A stretch of DNA of 64,000 bases, from positions 21,406 to 85,405 of the forward strand of contig NZ_FCOQ01000026.1 of NCBI RefSeq assembly GCF_900021165.1, given 5' to 3'. Below the pieces are notes generated by a model, which saw only the letters and a list, made by a program, of their open reading frames with translations, was not told where the DNA came from and made no database searches. The position numbers were made by a program, and so were the translations under genes. This DNA is from Paenibacillus phocaeensis. Lineage in GTDB: Bacteria; Bacillota; Bacilli; Paenibacillales; Paenibacillaceae. Of this stretch, positions 38,376 to 46,990 are shown one piece after another (position 1 is the stretch's first letter; every line of letters starts with the position of its first letter).

Positions 38376-38682
38376 CTTCATCCTCATCCCTAGCTTGAGC
38401 GGCGAGAAACTCATCTTCGACAGCCAGGAAATCCCGCGCCAGCTGCTCATAAACCTCCGACCCAACGGGCGCTTTCAAGGCCCGATCGAGGGCGCGTGAT
38501 TTATGAGCGAGCTTGAAGCAGGCTGTCTTGCCGCAGAGATAGGCGCCGCGGCCCGACTTTTTGCCCGTCAGGTCGATGGACACCTCGCCCTCCGGGGAAC
38601 GCACGATGCGGATCAGCGTTTTCTTGGGCATCATTTCCTGGCAGGCTACGCATTTGCGCAGCGGTACTTTTCTTGTCTTCAT
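38368..38682 (-). CDS. ylxR: YlxR-family RNA-binding protein (RNase P modulator RnpM)
   Basis: A 104-residue basic protein with the conserved RKCVACQ and GRGAYLC motifs of the YlxR family. In Bacillus subtilis the protein was described as binding RNase P RNA. ATG at 38682 is 8 bases after GGGGGG. The C-terminus is acidic (DEDEDE). Operon member between nusA and ylxQ. Confidence 0.93.
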   Translation of the reverse strand: MKTRKVPLRKCVACQEMMPKKTLIRIVRSPEGEVSIDLTGKKSGRGAYLCGKTACFKLAHKSRALDRALKAPVGSEVYEQLARDFLAVEDEFLAAQARDEDEDE

Positions 38683-38697
38683 CTTGACCACCCCCCG

Positions 38698-39795
38698 TTA
38701 GTCTACGGAGATGGAATCCTGCGGCATTTCGCCTTGATCGGTTTTTTCTCTGCCGAATTCCTCTTCCGCTTGGGTTTCGCTCTTGATGTCGATTTTCCAA
38801 CCGGTCAATTTGGCGGCGAGACGGGCGTTTTGGCCTTTAATGCCAATCGCCAGCGACAGCTGGTAATCCGGCACAATCACGCGAGCCATCTTTTCCGCCT
38901 CAAATACCTGTACTTCAAGCACTTTGGACGGGCTCAGCGCATTGGCCACATACTCCTCGACGCTTTCCGAATAACGAACGATGTCAATCTTCTCTCCGCG
39001 CAGCTCATTCACGATCGTTTGCACGCGCGTGCCTTTCGGGCCAACGCAGGAGCCGACAGGATCGACTTCGCTGTTGCGGGAATATACGGCGATTTTGGAA
39101 CGGAAGCCGGCTTCGCGAGCTACGGAACGAATCTCCACCACGCCGTCGAAAATTTCCGGAACCTCCAGCTCGAACAGACGTTTCAGTAAGCCCGGATGCG
39201 TACGGGACAGCAAAATTTGCGGTCCTTTCGTCGTGTTTTCCACTTTGGTAATGTACGCTTTAATTCGGTCGCCGTGCTTGAACTTCTCGTTCGGCATCAA
39301 TTCGTTCAGCGGCAAATGGGCTTCAATCTTGCCGAGATCGACGTAAATGTTGCGCAAATCCTGGCGCTGCACGATCCCGGTCACGATGTCTTCTTCCTTC
39401 TCCACGAACGCATTATAGATCAGTCCGCGTTCCGCTTCACGAATGCGCTGCGTAACAACCTGCTTCGCGGTTTGTGCCGCAATCCGGCCGAAGTCACGCG
39501 GTGTTACCTCGATTTCGGTGATGTCGTCGAGATGATAATTGGGATTAATCTCGCGTGCTGCGGGCAGCGAAATTTCCGTGCGAGGATCGAGAACCTCCTC
39601 CACAACCAGCTTGCGGGCAAATACTTTGATTGCACCGGTATGGCGGTTCATATCTACGCGCACGTTCTGCGCCGTATTAAAGTTGCGCTTGTAGCTGGAG
39701 ATCAATGCCGCTTCGATCGCTTCAAACAAAATGTCCTTGCTGATCCCTTTTTCCCTTTCCAATTCATTCAAGGCTTCGATAAAATCCATGCTCAT
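38698..39795 (-). CDS. nusA: Transcription termination/antitermination factor NusA
   Basis: NusA binds RNA polymerase and nascent RNA and influences pausing, termination and antitermination. The 365-residue protein has an N-terminal polymerase-binding domain, an S1 domain (about 135-200) and two KH domains (about 230-345; CVGPKGTRVQTIVNEL). It lacks the C-terminal acidic repeats of enterobacterial NusA, as usual in Firmicutes. The ATG at 39795 (MSMDFIEAL) or the next ATG at 39789 both fit. Confidence 0.97.
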   Translation of the reverse strand: MSMDFIEALNELEREKGISKDILFEAIEAALISSYKRNFNTAQNVRVDMNRHTGAIKVFARKLVVEEVLDPRTEISLPAAREINPNYHLDDITEIEVTPRDFGRIAAQTAKQVVTQRIREAERGLIYNAFVEKEEDIVTGIVQRQDLRNIYVDLGKIEAHLPLNELMPNEKFKHGDRIKAYITKVENTTKGPQILLSRTHPGLLKRLFELEVPEIFDGVVEIRSVAREAGFRSKIAVYSRNSEVDPVGSCVGPKGTRVQTIVNELRGEKIDIVRYSESVEEYVANALSPSKVLEVQVFEAEKMARVIVPDYQLSLAIGIKGQNARLAAKLTGWKIDIKSETQAEEEFGREKTDQGEMPQDSISVD

Positions 39796-39836
39796 TTGCC
39801 TCGAGTTCCCCCTTTCATGATTCCCCATAGGTCACA

Positions 39837-40298
39837 CTAGAAAATAATGGCTAATCTCGCGCTGGCGACTTTGCTATATGGAATGGCGTGACGCTTCTTC
39901 CCGATCTCGACGACCATTTCGCCGCCATCGAAGGAGAGAAGCCGGCCTTCAAATTCTTTCAGGCCGTCTACCGGTTCGTATGTAGTAACAAATACGTCTT
40001 TGCCAACCGCCTTGGATACATCCTCGGCTTTCTTCAAGGGGCGTTCTGCTCCCGGCGAAGACACTTCTAGAAAATAAGCCGACGGAATCGGATCGTTCTC
40101 GTCGAGCTTCTCGCTAAGGTATTCGCTGATCCGGCCGCAGTCATCGATATCGATGCCGCCGTCCTTGTCGACGAACACGCGGAGGAACCAGTTGCTCCCC
40201 TCCTTGACGTATTCCACGTCAACCAGTTCAAAGCCGTTCTCCTCCAAATAAGGCGTGACCATTTGCTCGACGGTCGCTTTGATCTTTGGTGTGCTCAA
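39837..40298 (-). CDS. rimP: Ribosome maturation factor RimP
   Basis: RimP assists early 30S assembly. The 153-residue protein shows the family core [30 protein letters not shown] in pieces ([23 protein letters not shown]) and the C-terminal Sm-like domain. It is the first gene of the nusA-infB operon. The start is TTG at 40298, about 10 bases after GGAGG; an out-of-frame ATG lies in between. Promoter at 40400-40428. Confidence 0.95.
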   Translation of the reverse strand: MSTPKIKATVEQMVTPYLEENGFELVDVEYVKEGSNWFLRVFVDKDGGIDIDDCGRISEYLSEKLDENDPIPSAYFLEVSSPGAERPLKKAEDVSKAVGKDVFVTTYEPVDGLKEFEGRLLSFDGGEMVVEIGKKRHAIPYSKVASARLAIIF

Positions 40299-40339
40299 GC
40301 GTACATTACCTCCAATAATTCATTCCTGTATACCAAAGA

Positions 40340-40367
40340 TTAAAGAGTGGGTTTCCCCACTCTTTAA
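40340..40367 (-). promoter_or_regulatory. Hairpin in the rimP leader RNA
   Basis: A perfect 12-base stem TTAAAGAGTGGG/CCCACTCTTTAA with a 4-base loop lies about 26 bases downstream of the expected transcription start and 42 bases before the rimP start codon. It has no T tract after it, so it is a leader structure (stability or attenuation) rather than a clear terminator. Confidence 0.7.
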
Positions 40368-40399
40368 ACAACGGTTCTATCTTCATGATTGCCAAAAAA

Positions 40400-40428
40400 A
40401 TTATAACATAGTACATACCAAGTGACAA
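40400..40428 (-). promoter_or_regulatory. Strong sigma-A promoter of the rimP-nusA-infB operon
   Basis: Minus strand TTGTCA (40423-40428), exactly 17 bases, then a perfect TATAAT (40400-40405). It lies 100 bases upstream of rimP and just beyond the repeat cluster, and drives rimP through ribF. Confidence 0.88.
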
Positions 40429-40435
40429 GTAAAAC

Positions 40436-40958
40436 ACCTTTACTGAGTAAGGTTGTTTAAAAAGCCATCTTCAGATCACGAAGCGGTACCTGGAGGATGA
40501 TTCGGCGTCGAATCTTGAACTCAACCGGGCCTTCCGTTGCTCACGTAGGTTTGCCTACGCTCCGCTACTCAGTCCCTGGTTTCATTCAACCTTCTCGGTG
40601 CTCCAAACCTGTCTTTTTAAACCTTTACTGAGTAAGGTTGTTTAAAAAGCCATCTTCGGATCACGAAGCGGTACCTGGAAGATGATTCGGCGTCGAATCT
40701 TGAACTCAACCGGGCCTTCCGTTGCTCACGTAGGTTTGCCTACGCTCCGCTACTCAGTCCCTGGTTTCATTCAACCTTCTCGGTGCTCCAAACCTGTCTT
40801 TTTAAACCTTTACTGTATAGGTAGTCTAAAAAGCCATCTTCGGATCACGAAGCGGTACCTGGAAGGATGATTCGGCGTCGAATCTTGGACTCAACCGGTC
40901 CCTCCGTTGCTCACGTAGGTTTGCCTACGCTCCGCTACTCAGCCCCTGGTTTCATAAA
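40436..40958. repeat. Three tandem 185-bp repeats downstream of polC
   Basis: Units begin at 40436, 40621 and 40806, each 185 bases apart; the first two differ at about two positions, while the third is more diverged and ends at the polC stop codon. Each contains two hairpins: GATTCG/CGAATC with a 4-base loop (first copy 40499-40514) and CGTAGG/CCTACG (first copy 40544-40559). Related copies are at 48358-48760 and 50136-50556. They carry no convincing gene. Confidence 0.9.
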
Positions 40959-43900
40959 TTAAAATAAAGACAGCTGGTTGCTTTCCGGCAGGCCGCGGAA
41001 GCAACCCATGGTACCCAGAAGCTCGATGATCGTTTTACTCGCCTTGGATTTCTGCTGGAAATCCTCGATCGAGAGGAACTCCCCTTGTTCCTTCGCGGCG
41101 GCGATGTTCTTGGCCGCGTTCTCCCCAATGCCGGCAAGCGCGGAGAACGGCGGGATCAACGAATCGCCGTCAACGGTAAATTTGATCGCATCCGAGCGGT
41201 ACAGGTCAATCGGCTTAAAGTGGAAGCCGCGAGCCGTCATTTCCAGCGCCATCTCCAGGATCGGCAGCATGTTCTTTTCCTTGGGAAGCGCCTGGAAGCC
41301 CTTCTGCTCGATCTCTTCGATTTTGCGGTAAATGGCCTCGTACCCCTGACAGCACAGCTCGATATCGAAGTCCTCGCCGCGGACCGAGAAATACGTCGCA
41401 TAATATTCAATCGGATAATACAGTTTGAAATAGGCGGTTCGCACCGCGGAAATCACGTAAGCCGCGGCATGCGCCTTCGGAAACATGTACTGAATCTTGA
41501 GGCAGGAGTCAATGTACCATTGCGGGACCTTGCACTTTTTCATTTCCTCGATCCACTCCGGTGTCAGGCCCTTCCCCTTCCGGACGCTCTCCGTAATTTT
41601 AAAGGCCAGACCCGCATCCATGCCTGCTTTATAAATCAGAAATAACATGATGTCATCGCGGCAGCCGATCACCGTCTTAATGTTGCAGGTCCCGTTCTTG
41701 ATCAGATCCTGTGCGTTGCCGAGCCATACCCCCGTTCCGTGCGACAGCCCGGAAATTTGCAGCAAGTCTGCAAACGAGGAAGGCTGGGATTCCACCAGCA
41801 TCTGACGAACGAATTTCGTTCCCATCTCGGGAATGCCGTAGGTGGCCACCGGCGTGCGAATCTGTTCCGGCGTGACGCCTAGGGATTCCGTCGAGTTAAA
41901 CATGCTCATAACTTTCGGATCGTTCATCGGGATCGTCTGCGGGTCAATTCCGGTCAAATCCTGCAGCATCCGCATCATCGTCGGATCATCGTGTCCCAGA
42001 ATATCGAGCTTCAGCAAGTTCGCGTCAAAAGCATGGTAATCGAAATGGGTTGTTTTCCACTCCGAACTTGTATCATCGGCCGGAAATTGCACCGGCGTGA
42101 TGTCCTCAACTTCGATGTAATCCGGTACGACGACGATCCCGCCGGGATGCTGCCCGGTGCTGCGCTTCACGCCGGTACATCCCGCCGCCAAGCGGTTCAA
42201 TTCCGCTCCGCGCCAGCTCTTGTTATGCTCTTCCTCATATTTCTTGGCGAAGCCAAACGCCGTTTTCTCGGCAACCGTACCGATCGTCCCGGCGCGGAAT
42301 ACGTTTTTCTCCCCGAACAACACCTTGGTGTAGTTGTGGGCGACGGGCTGATATTCGCCGGAGAAGTTCAAGTCGATATCGGGGACCTTGTCGCCTTTAA
42401 AGCCCAGGAACGTTTCAAATGGGATGTCCTGGCCTTCGCCTTTCAGCTTGCCGCCGCATTTCGGGCAGTTTTTGTCAGGAAGGTCGAAGCCGCTGGGAAC
42501 ACTGCCATCAAGGAACCATTCGCTATATCGGCACTCCTGATTTTGACAGATATAATGAGCCGGCAGCGGGTTTACCTCAGAGATGCCGAGGAAGAGCGCG
42601 ACCACCGATGAACCGACCGAACCCCGGGAGCCAACGAGATAGCCGTCCTGGTTCGACTTCTTCACGAGCCGCTCCGAGATCAGATAGTTGGCCGAGAACC
42701 CGTATTTGATGATCGGTTCCAGCTCTTTCTCCAGGCGCTTAACGATGACTTCAGGCAACTCTTCGCCGTAAATCGACTTGGCTGTATCGTAGCACGTCCG
42801 GCGGATCTCTTCATCCGCCCCTTCGATAATCGGCGTAAACAGCTTGTCCGGGAACAATTCCAGCTCTTCAAAACGATCGGCAAGCGCCGCCGTGTTGGTC
42901 ACTACAACTTCATGGGCCTTCTCTTTGCCAAGAAAAGCAAACTCCTCCAGCATCTCTTCCGTTGTCCGGAAATGTGCCTCCGGCTTGCGAATGTCCTTCA
43001 GCGGACTAAATCCGGTAATGCCGTGAATCGTAATGTCGCGGAACAGCTTGTCCTTCGGATCCAGATAATGCACATTTCCTGTCGCGATTACCGGTTTATC
43101 CAGCTTCAGTCCGATCTCGACAACTTTGCGGAGGGCCGTTTGCAGCTCTTCCGTGCTGCCGACCAGCCCTTTTTCAACCAGATGCATGTACATCGTGAGC
43201 GGCTGAATTTCGAGCACATCGTAGAATTCAGCGACCGCTTCAGCTTCCTCAACCGACTTGTTCAACACGGTTTCGAAGAATTCGCCCTTCTCGCAGCCGG
43301 ATAGAATCAGCAGTCCTTCGCGCATCTCCACCAGCTTGGATTTAGGAATACAAGGCACCCGTTTGAAATATTCGGTATGCGACAGCGATATGAGCTTAAA
43401 CAGGTTTTTCTTCCCGACCTGGTTTAGCGCATAAATCCCGCAATGGAACGGACGGGCGTTGGACAAGTCCTTCCCGACCTTGTCGTTCAGACGATCCAGT
43501 GTTTTGTAACCTTCGATCTTGGCGGCGTCATCCAAGAGACCGTTCAAAATCTCGCCGAGCGCCAGCGTATCATCGATCGCCCGGTGGTGATTCTCCAGCG
43601 AAACCTTGTATTTGGCGGCCAAGGTGTTCAGCCGGTGATTTTTCATAGAAGGGAACAACATCCGCGCCAGCTCCAACGTATCGAGCACCGGATTTTTCAT
43701 CATTGGAAGACCTAATTCCTTAAGTTTAGCGTTGACGAAGTCATAGTCAAACCGGGCGTTGTGGGCAACCAGGATGGCATCCTCCGCGAACTCAACGAAC
43801 CTTTTCAGCACCGGCTCAGCATCGGGCGCGTCTTTCACCATGTCGTCGTTGATATTAGTCAGCTGTTGAATATGGTAAGGAATTCGTTCATGCGGATTGA

Positions 43901-45275
43901 CAAAGGTCGCATAGCGGTCGATCTCCTTGCCCTCCTGCATTTTAACGGCCGCGATTTCAATGATTTTGTTCTGCGTAACCGACAAGCCGGTGGTCTCGAT
44001 GTCAAATACGATGTAAGTCGCCGTCTTCAAGTCGTCCCCTCGCGGATTCAACACGACCGCCACATTGTCGTTCACGACGTTGGCTTCAACGCCATAGATC
44101 ATTTTGATTCCGTTCTTCTTCGCCGCTTTCGCAGCGTCCGGGTAACTCTGCACTCCGCCGTGATCCGTGACGGCAATTGCTTTATGTCCCCACTTGGCGG
44201 CCATCTTCACGTAATCCCCAATCGGGGTGACGGCATCCATTGTACTCATGGTCGTATGCAGATGGAATTCGACACGTTTCTCCGGCGCCTGATCCTTGCG
44301 TCCCGGAGGTGCTGATACTTCGCAAAGATCAGAAGGAATCATGACCAGTTCAGGCATCGGCATGAATCGGTCCATTTCCACCTTGCCCCGCGCTTTGACC
44401 CATTTGCCGTTGGCAAGCTGCCCCATGACCTTCAGATCTTCCTTGTTCTTGGCGAACAATTTCAACTGCAGAGAGTCGGAGAAATCGGTCAGGAAAAACA
44501 CAAATAACGTGTTCCCGTTCCGCAGTTCCTTACGGTCCAGACCGAAAATCGTACCCTGGATCGTAATTTTTTTCTCCTCATCCTGGATCTGTTGGATCGG
44601 TACCGGCTGTTCCTTGATGTCATTCCCAAGCTGCAGCTTGATGACTTCCCCTTCGACTTCTTCCGGAGGAGCTTCAACTGCGACACTCTCCATCATCTGT
44701 TGAATGACTTCGCGCTCTTCCTCCACGATCCGCTGCTGGAATTCTTCAAAAGCTTCAACGTCAAGCTCTCCGGTTTGCAGCTTTACCTTTAACGGCAATG
44801 CAAAATACGTTTCGAAATATGCCGTAATCGCTTTGTCGATTTGCTTCTTGCGCGCCAATTCGAGCGCCATCGCATCCCCCAGCGTCACGGTGACTACATC
44901 ACCGTCCACATCAAACGCGGCTCGAGCCATCCAGCCGTTAACCGACGGGATCTGGCGTTTCACCCATTCGAGGAACAACGTCCAATATTCTCCAACGATG
45001 TCTTTGGCGGACAAGCCGGTGCCATAATGAAATTCAAACGTGATGATGGCGATATGCTCCATCCGCTCTCTCACCCGCAAGCAGAACGTGCGGTAGGCCT
45101 GAGCGGGCACCAACGTGTCCTTCTGAATGGTGATTCTCCATTCCCGATTGCTGCGACTGACCTCTACCTTTTCGATATGCCCGTCCAGGAAAAACGGATC
45201 GATCAGCGAAGCGGGCACCTCAGCCTGCTTCATCAACAGTTCCAGCCGATGTCTCTTGTCTTGCGTCTCGGTCAT
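40959..45275 (-). CDS. polC: DNA polymerase III subunit alpha, PolC type
   Basis: PolC is the replicative polymerase with built-in proofreading of low-GC Gram-positives. The 1438-residue protein has N-terminal domains, an OB-fold (about 235-320), a PHP domain (VEFHLHTTMSTMDAVTP; about 330) interrupted by a DnaQ-type exonuclease (FDIETTGLS; about 425-590), and the C-family polymerase core with PDIDLNFSG and a zinc-type cluster CQNQECRYSEWF...CPKCGG. ATG at 45275 is preceded by AGGGGAGAGG; a GTG five codons upstream is less likely. It follows proS after a terminator, and a tandem repeat array lies downstream. Confidence 0.99.
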   Translation of the reverse strand: MTETQDKRHRLELLMKQAEVPASLIDPFFLDGHIEKVEVSRSNREWRITIQKDTLVPAQAYRTFCLRVRERMEHIAIITFEFHYGTGLSAKDIVGEYWTLFLEWVKRQIPSVNGWMARAAFDVDGDVVTVTLGDAMALELARKKQIDKAITAYFETYFALPLKVKLQTGELDVEAFEEFQQRIVEEEREVIQQMMESVAVEAPPEEVEGEVIKLQLGNDIKEQPVPIQQIQDEEKKITIQGTIFGLDRKELRNGNTLFVFFLTDFSDSLQLKLFAKNKEDLKVMGQLANGKWVKARGKVEMDRFMPMPELVMIPSDLCEVSAPPGRKDQAPEKRVEFHLHTTMSTMDAVTPIGDYVKMAAKWGHKAIAVTDHGGVQSYPDAAKAAKKNGIKMIYGVEANVVNDNVAVVLNPRGDDLKTATYIVFDIETTGLSVTQNKIIEIAAVKMQEGKEIDRYATFVNPHERIPYHIQQLTNINDDMVKDAPDAEPVLKRFVEFAEDAILVAHNARFDYDFVNAKLKELGLPMMKNPVLDTLELARMLFPSMKNHRLNTLAAKYKVSLENHHRAIDDTLALGEILNGLLDDAAKIEGYKTLDRLNDKVGKDLSNARPFHCGIYALNQVGKKNLFKLISLSHTEYFKRVPCIPKSKLVEMREGLLILSGCEKGEFFETVLNKSVEEAEAVAEFYDVLEIQPLTMYMHLVEKGLVGSTEELQTALRKVVEIGLKLDKPVIATGNVHYLDPKDKLFRDITIHGITGFSPLKDIRKPEAHFRTTEEMLEEFAFLGKEKAHEVVVTNTAALADRFEELELFPDKLFTPIIEGADEEIRRTCYDTAKSIYGEELPEVIVKRLEKELEPIIKYGFSANYLISERLVKKSNQDGYLVGSRGSVGSSVVALFLGISEVNPLPAHYICQNQECRYSEWFLDGSVPSGFDLPDKNCPKCGGKLKGEGQDIPFETFLGFKGDKVPDIDLNFSGEYQPVAHNYTKVLFGEKNVFRAGTIGTVAEKTAFGFAKKYEEEHNKSWRGAELNRLAAGCTGVKRSTGQHPGGIVVVPDYIEVEDITPVQFPADDTSSEWKTTHFDYHAFDANLLKLDILGHDDPTMMRMLQDLTGIDPQTIPMNDPKVMSMFNSTESLGVTPEQIRTPVATYGIPEMGTKFVRQMLVESQPSSFADLLQISGLSHGTGVWLGNAQDLIKNGTCNIKTVIGCRDDIMLFLIYKAGMDAGLAFKITESVRKGKGLTPEWIEEMKKCKVPQWYIDSCLKIQYMFPKAHAAAYVISAVRTAYFKLYYPIEYYATYFSVRGEDFDIELCCQGYEAIYRKIEEIEQKGFQALPKEKNMLPILEMALEMTARGFHFKPIDLYRSDAIKFTVDGDSLIPPFSALAGIGENAAKNIAAAKEQGEFLSIEDFQQKSKASKTIIELLGTMGCFRGLPESNQLSLF

Positions 45276-45320
45276 GTCCTCTCCCCTCACCTTGCTAGCT
45301 GACTACTTCCCTGCTTCGAA

Positions 45321-45386
45321 AAAAAGGGCCTTCGGCGGTTTGCCAGCGGCGTATTAAAGCCTGCAGGCGCTGACTGCCGAAAGCCC
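45321..45386 (-). terminator. Terminator downstream of proS
   Basis: Minus strand GGGCTTTCGGC pairs with GCCGAAGGCCC around an internal CAGCG/CGCTG stem, followed by seven T. It leaves only about 45 bases before polC, where I find no promoter, so polC probably depends partly on readthrough. Confidence 0.88.
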
Positions 45387-45459
45387 TGTTGCGGTTGTGC
45401 CATTCGCCCGCGTCCCAAGCTTCCCCAAACTCGATCGGGACCCTAACGCGAAAGTACTC

Positions 45460-46911
45460 TTAATAGGCTCTGGCAAAAACGACGGTATGCTTCGCTTTAT
45501 CGCCGCATACGAGACAAGTGTCTTTGATCGTCTGCGGATGGAACGGGATATTGCGGCTGGTCGCACCCGTTTCTTCTTTAACCTGACGCTCACAAGCTTC
45601 CGAACCGCACCAGCCCGCCAAAGTAAAGCCGCGTTTCTCTTCGATGCTTGCCTTCATCTCATCCAACGTGTCGACACTGTAGAAATGCTCTTCGCGGAAC
45701 GCTTGCGCCCGCTCGTACATCTCTTGGTGAACCTGCTCCAGCATCGCTTGCACTTCTTCGACCAATCGGTCCTGCTGAATGACTTTCTTCTCGCCGCTGA
45801 TGCGGGATACGAGGACGCAGACGCCGTTCTCCATATCGCGAGGCCCGATTTCCAAACGAACCGGTACGCCGCGCATTTCGTATTCGTTAAACTTCCAGCC
45901 TGGGCGGAACTCGGAGCGATCGTCGATGCCAACGCGAATCCCGGCTTTCTTCAACTCGGCGAACAACTCGTCTGCTCTGCCCACAACCGCTTCCCAAGTC
46001 TTCGGCGGCCCGATCGGAATGATCATCACTTGTTTCGGCGCGACCTTCGGCGGCAATGCCAACCCGCGGTCATCCCCATGCACCATGATCAGCGAGCCGA
46101 TGAGGCGCGTGCTCACTCCCCATGAGGTTGTATGCACATATTCGCGAACATTCTCACGATTCAGATATTGAATATCGAACGCCGTGGCAAAATTGGTGCC
46201 CAGATAATGGGAGGTTCCCGCCTGTACGGCGCGCCCGTCCTTCATCATCGCTTCGATCGAGTAAGTATCCACGGCGCCGGCGAATTTCTCGGACGGCGTT
46301 TTTTGACCGACGATGACCGGAATCGCCAAGTAATTTTCCACAAAATCACGGTAAATTTCCAGCATCCGCATCGTTTCTTCGCGAGCTTCCTGCTCGTTCT
46401 CATGCGCGGTATGGCCTTCCTGCCACAGGAACTCACTCGTGCGGAGGAATGGCAGCGTGCGCTTCTCCCAGCGAACCACGTTCGCCCATTGGTTGATCAG
46501 CACCGGCAAATCGCGGTAAGACTGGATCCACTTCTCATACATATGCCCAATCATCGTCTCGGACGTCGGGCGAATCGCCAGCCGCTCTTCCAGCTTCTCG
46601 CCGGCAGCTTCCGTTACCCAAGGCAATTCCGGATTGAAGCCTTCAACGTGTTCCTTCTCCTTCTGGAAGAAGCTCTCCGGAATAAACAGCGGGAAATAAG
46701 CGTTGCGATGCCCCGTTTCCTTGAAACGGCGGTCCAGCTCGGCCTGGATATGCTCCCAGATCTCGTAGCCGTCCGGCTTAAATACGATACAGCCGCGGAC
46801 TGGCGAGTAATCCATGAGATCCGCTTTTTTGATAACGTCGATGTACCAGCGGGAAAAGTCCACTCCCTGCGGGGTAATCTCCGTAACGAATTGTTTCTCC
46901 TCATTTGCCAT
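45460..46911 (-). CDS. proS: Prolyl-tRNA synthetase, archaeal/eukaryotic type
   Basis: ProRS charges tRNA-Pro. At 483 residues, lacking the roughly 180-residue editing insertion of the common bacterial form, and with GCIVFKPDGYEIWEHIQ, RPTSE, FLRTSEFLWQEGHTAH and the C-terminal YARAF-like end FARAY, it is the archaeal/eukaryotic-type enzyme (ProRS type 3), which occurs in some bacteria. ATG at 46911 is preceded by GGGAGGACAAAGG. It stands between rseP and polC, the place of bacterial-type proS in Bacillus subtilis, so the type was probably replaced in situ (inference). Confidence 0.94.
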   Translation of the reverse strand: MANEEKQFVTEITPQGVDFSRWYIDVIKKADLMDYSPVRGCIVFKPDGYEIWEHIQAELDRRFKETGHRNAYFPLFIPESFFQKEKEHVEGFNPELPWVTEAAGEKLEERLAIRPTSETMIGHMYEKWIQSYRDLPVLINQWANVVRWEKRTLPFLRTSEFLWQEGHTAHENEQEAREETMRMLEIYRDFVENYLAIPVIVGQKTPSEKFAGAVDTYSIEAMMKDGRAVQAGTSHYLGTNFATAFDIQYLNRENVREYVHTTSWGVSTRLIGSLIMVHGDDRGLALPPKVAPKQVMIIPIGPPKTWEAVVGRADELFAELKKAGIRVGIDDRSEFRPGWKFNEYEMRGVPVRLEIGPRDMENGVCVLVSRISGEKKVIQQDRLVEEVQAMLEQVHQEMYERAQAFREEHFYSVDTLDEMKASIEEKRGFTLAGWCGSEACERQVKEETGATSRNIPFHPQTIKDTCLVCGDKAKHTVVFARAY

Positions 46912-46990
46912 AAGAACCTTTGTCCTCCCGTAAAACCACAAGTTTAATGTTCATCTGCGCCGGCAACGGTCAAGTCTACCGCAAGGATGA

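Noticed and set aside
40436..40958. CRISPR array
   Set aside because: The units are 185-bp repeats without unique spacers and without cas genes.
46912..46990. T-box leader before proS
   Set aside because: The gap is only 79 bases with no T-box consensus or anti-terminator.
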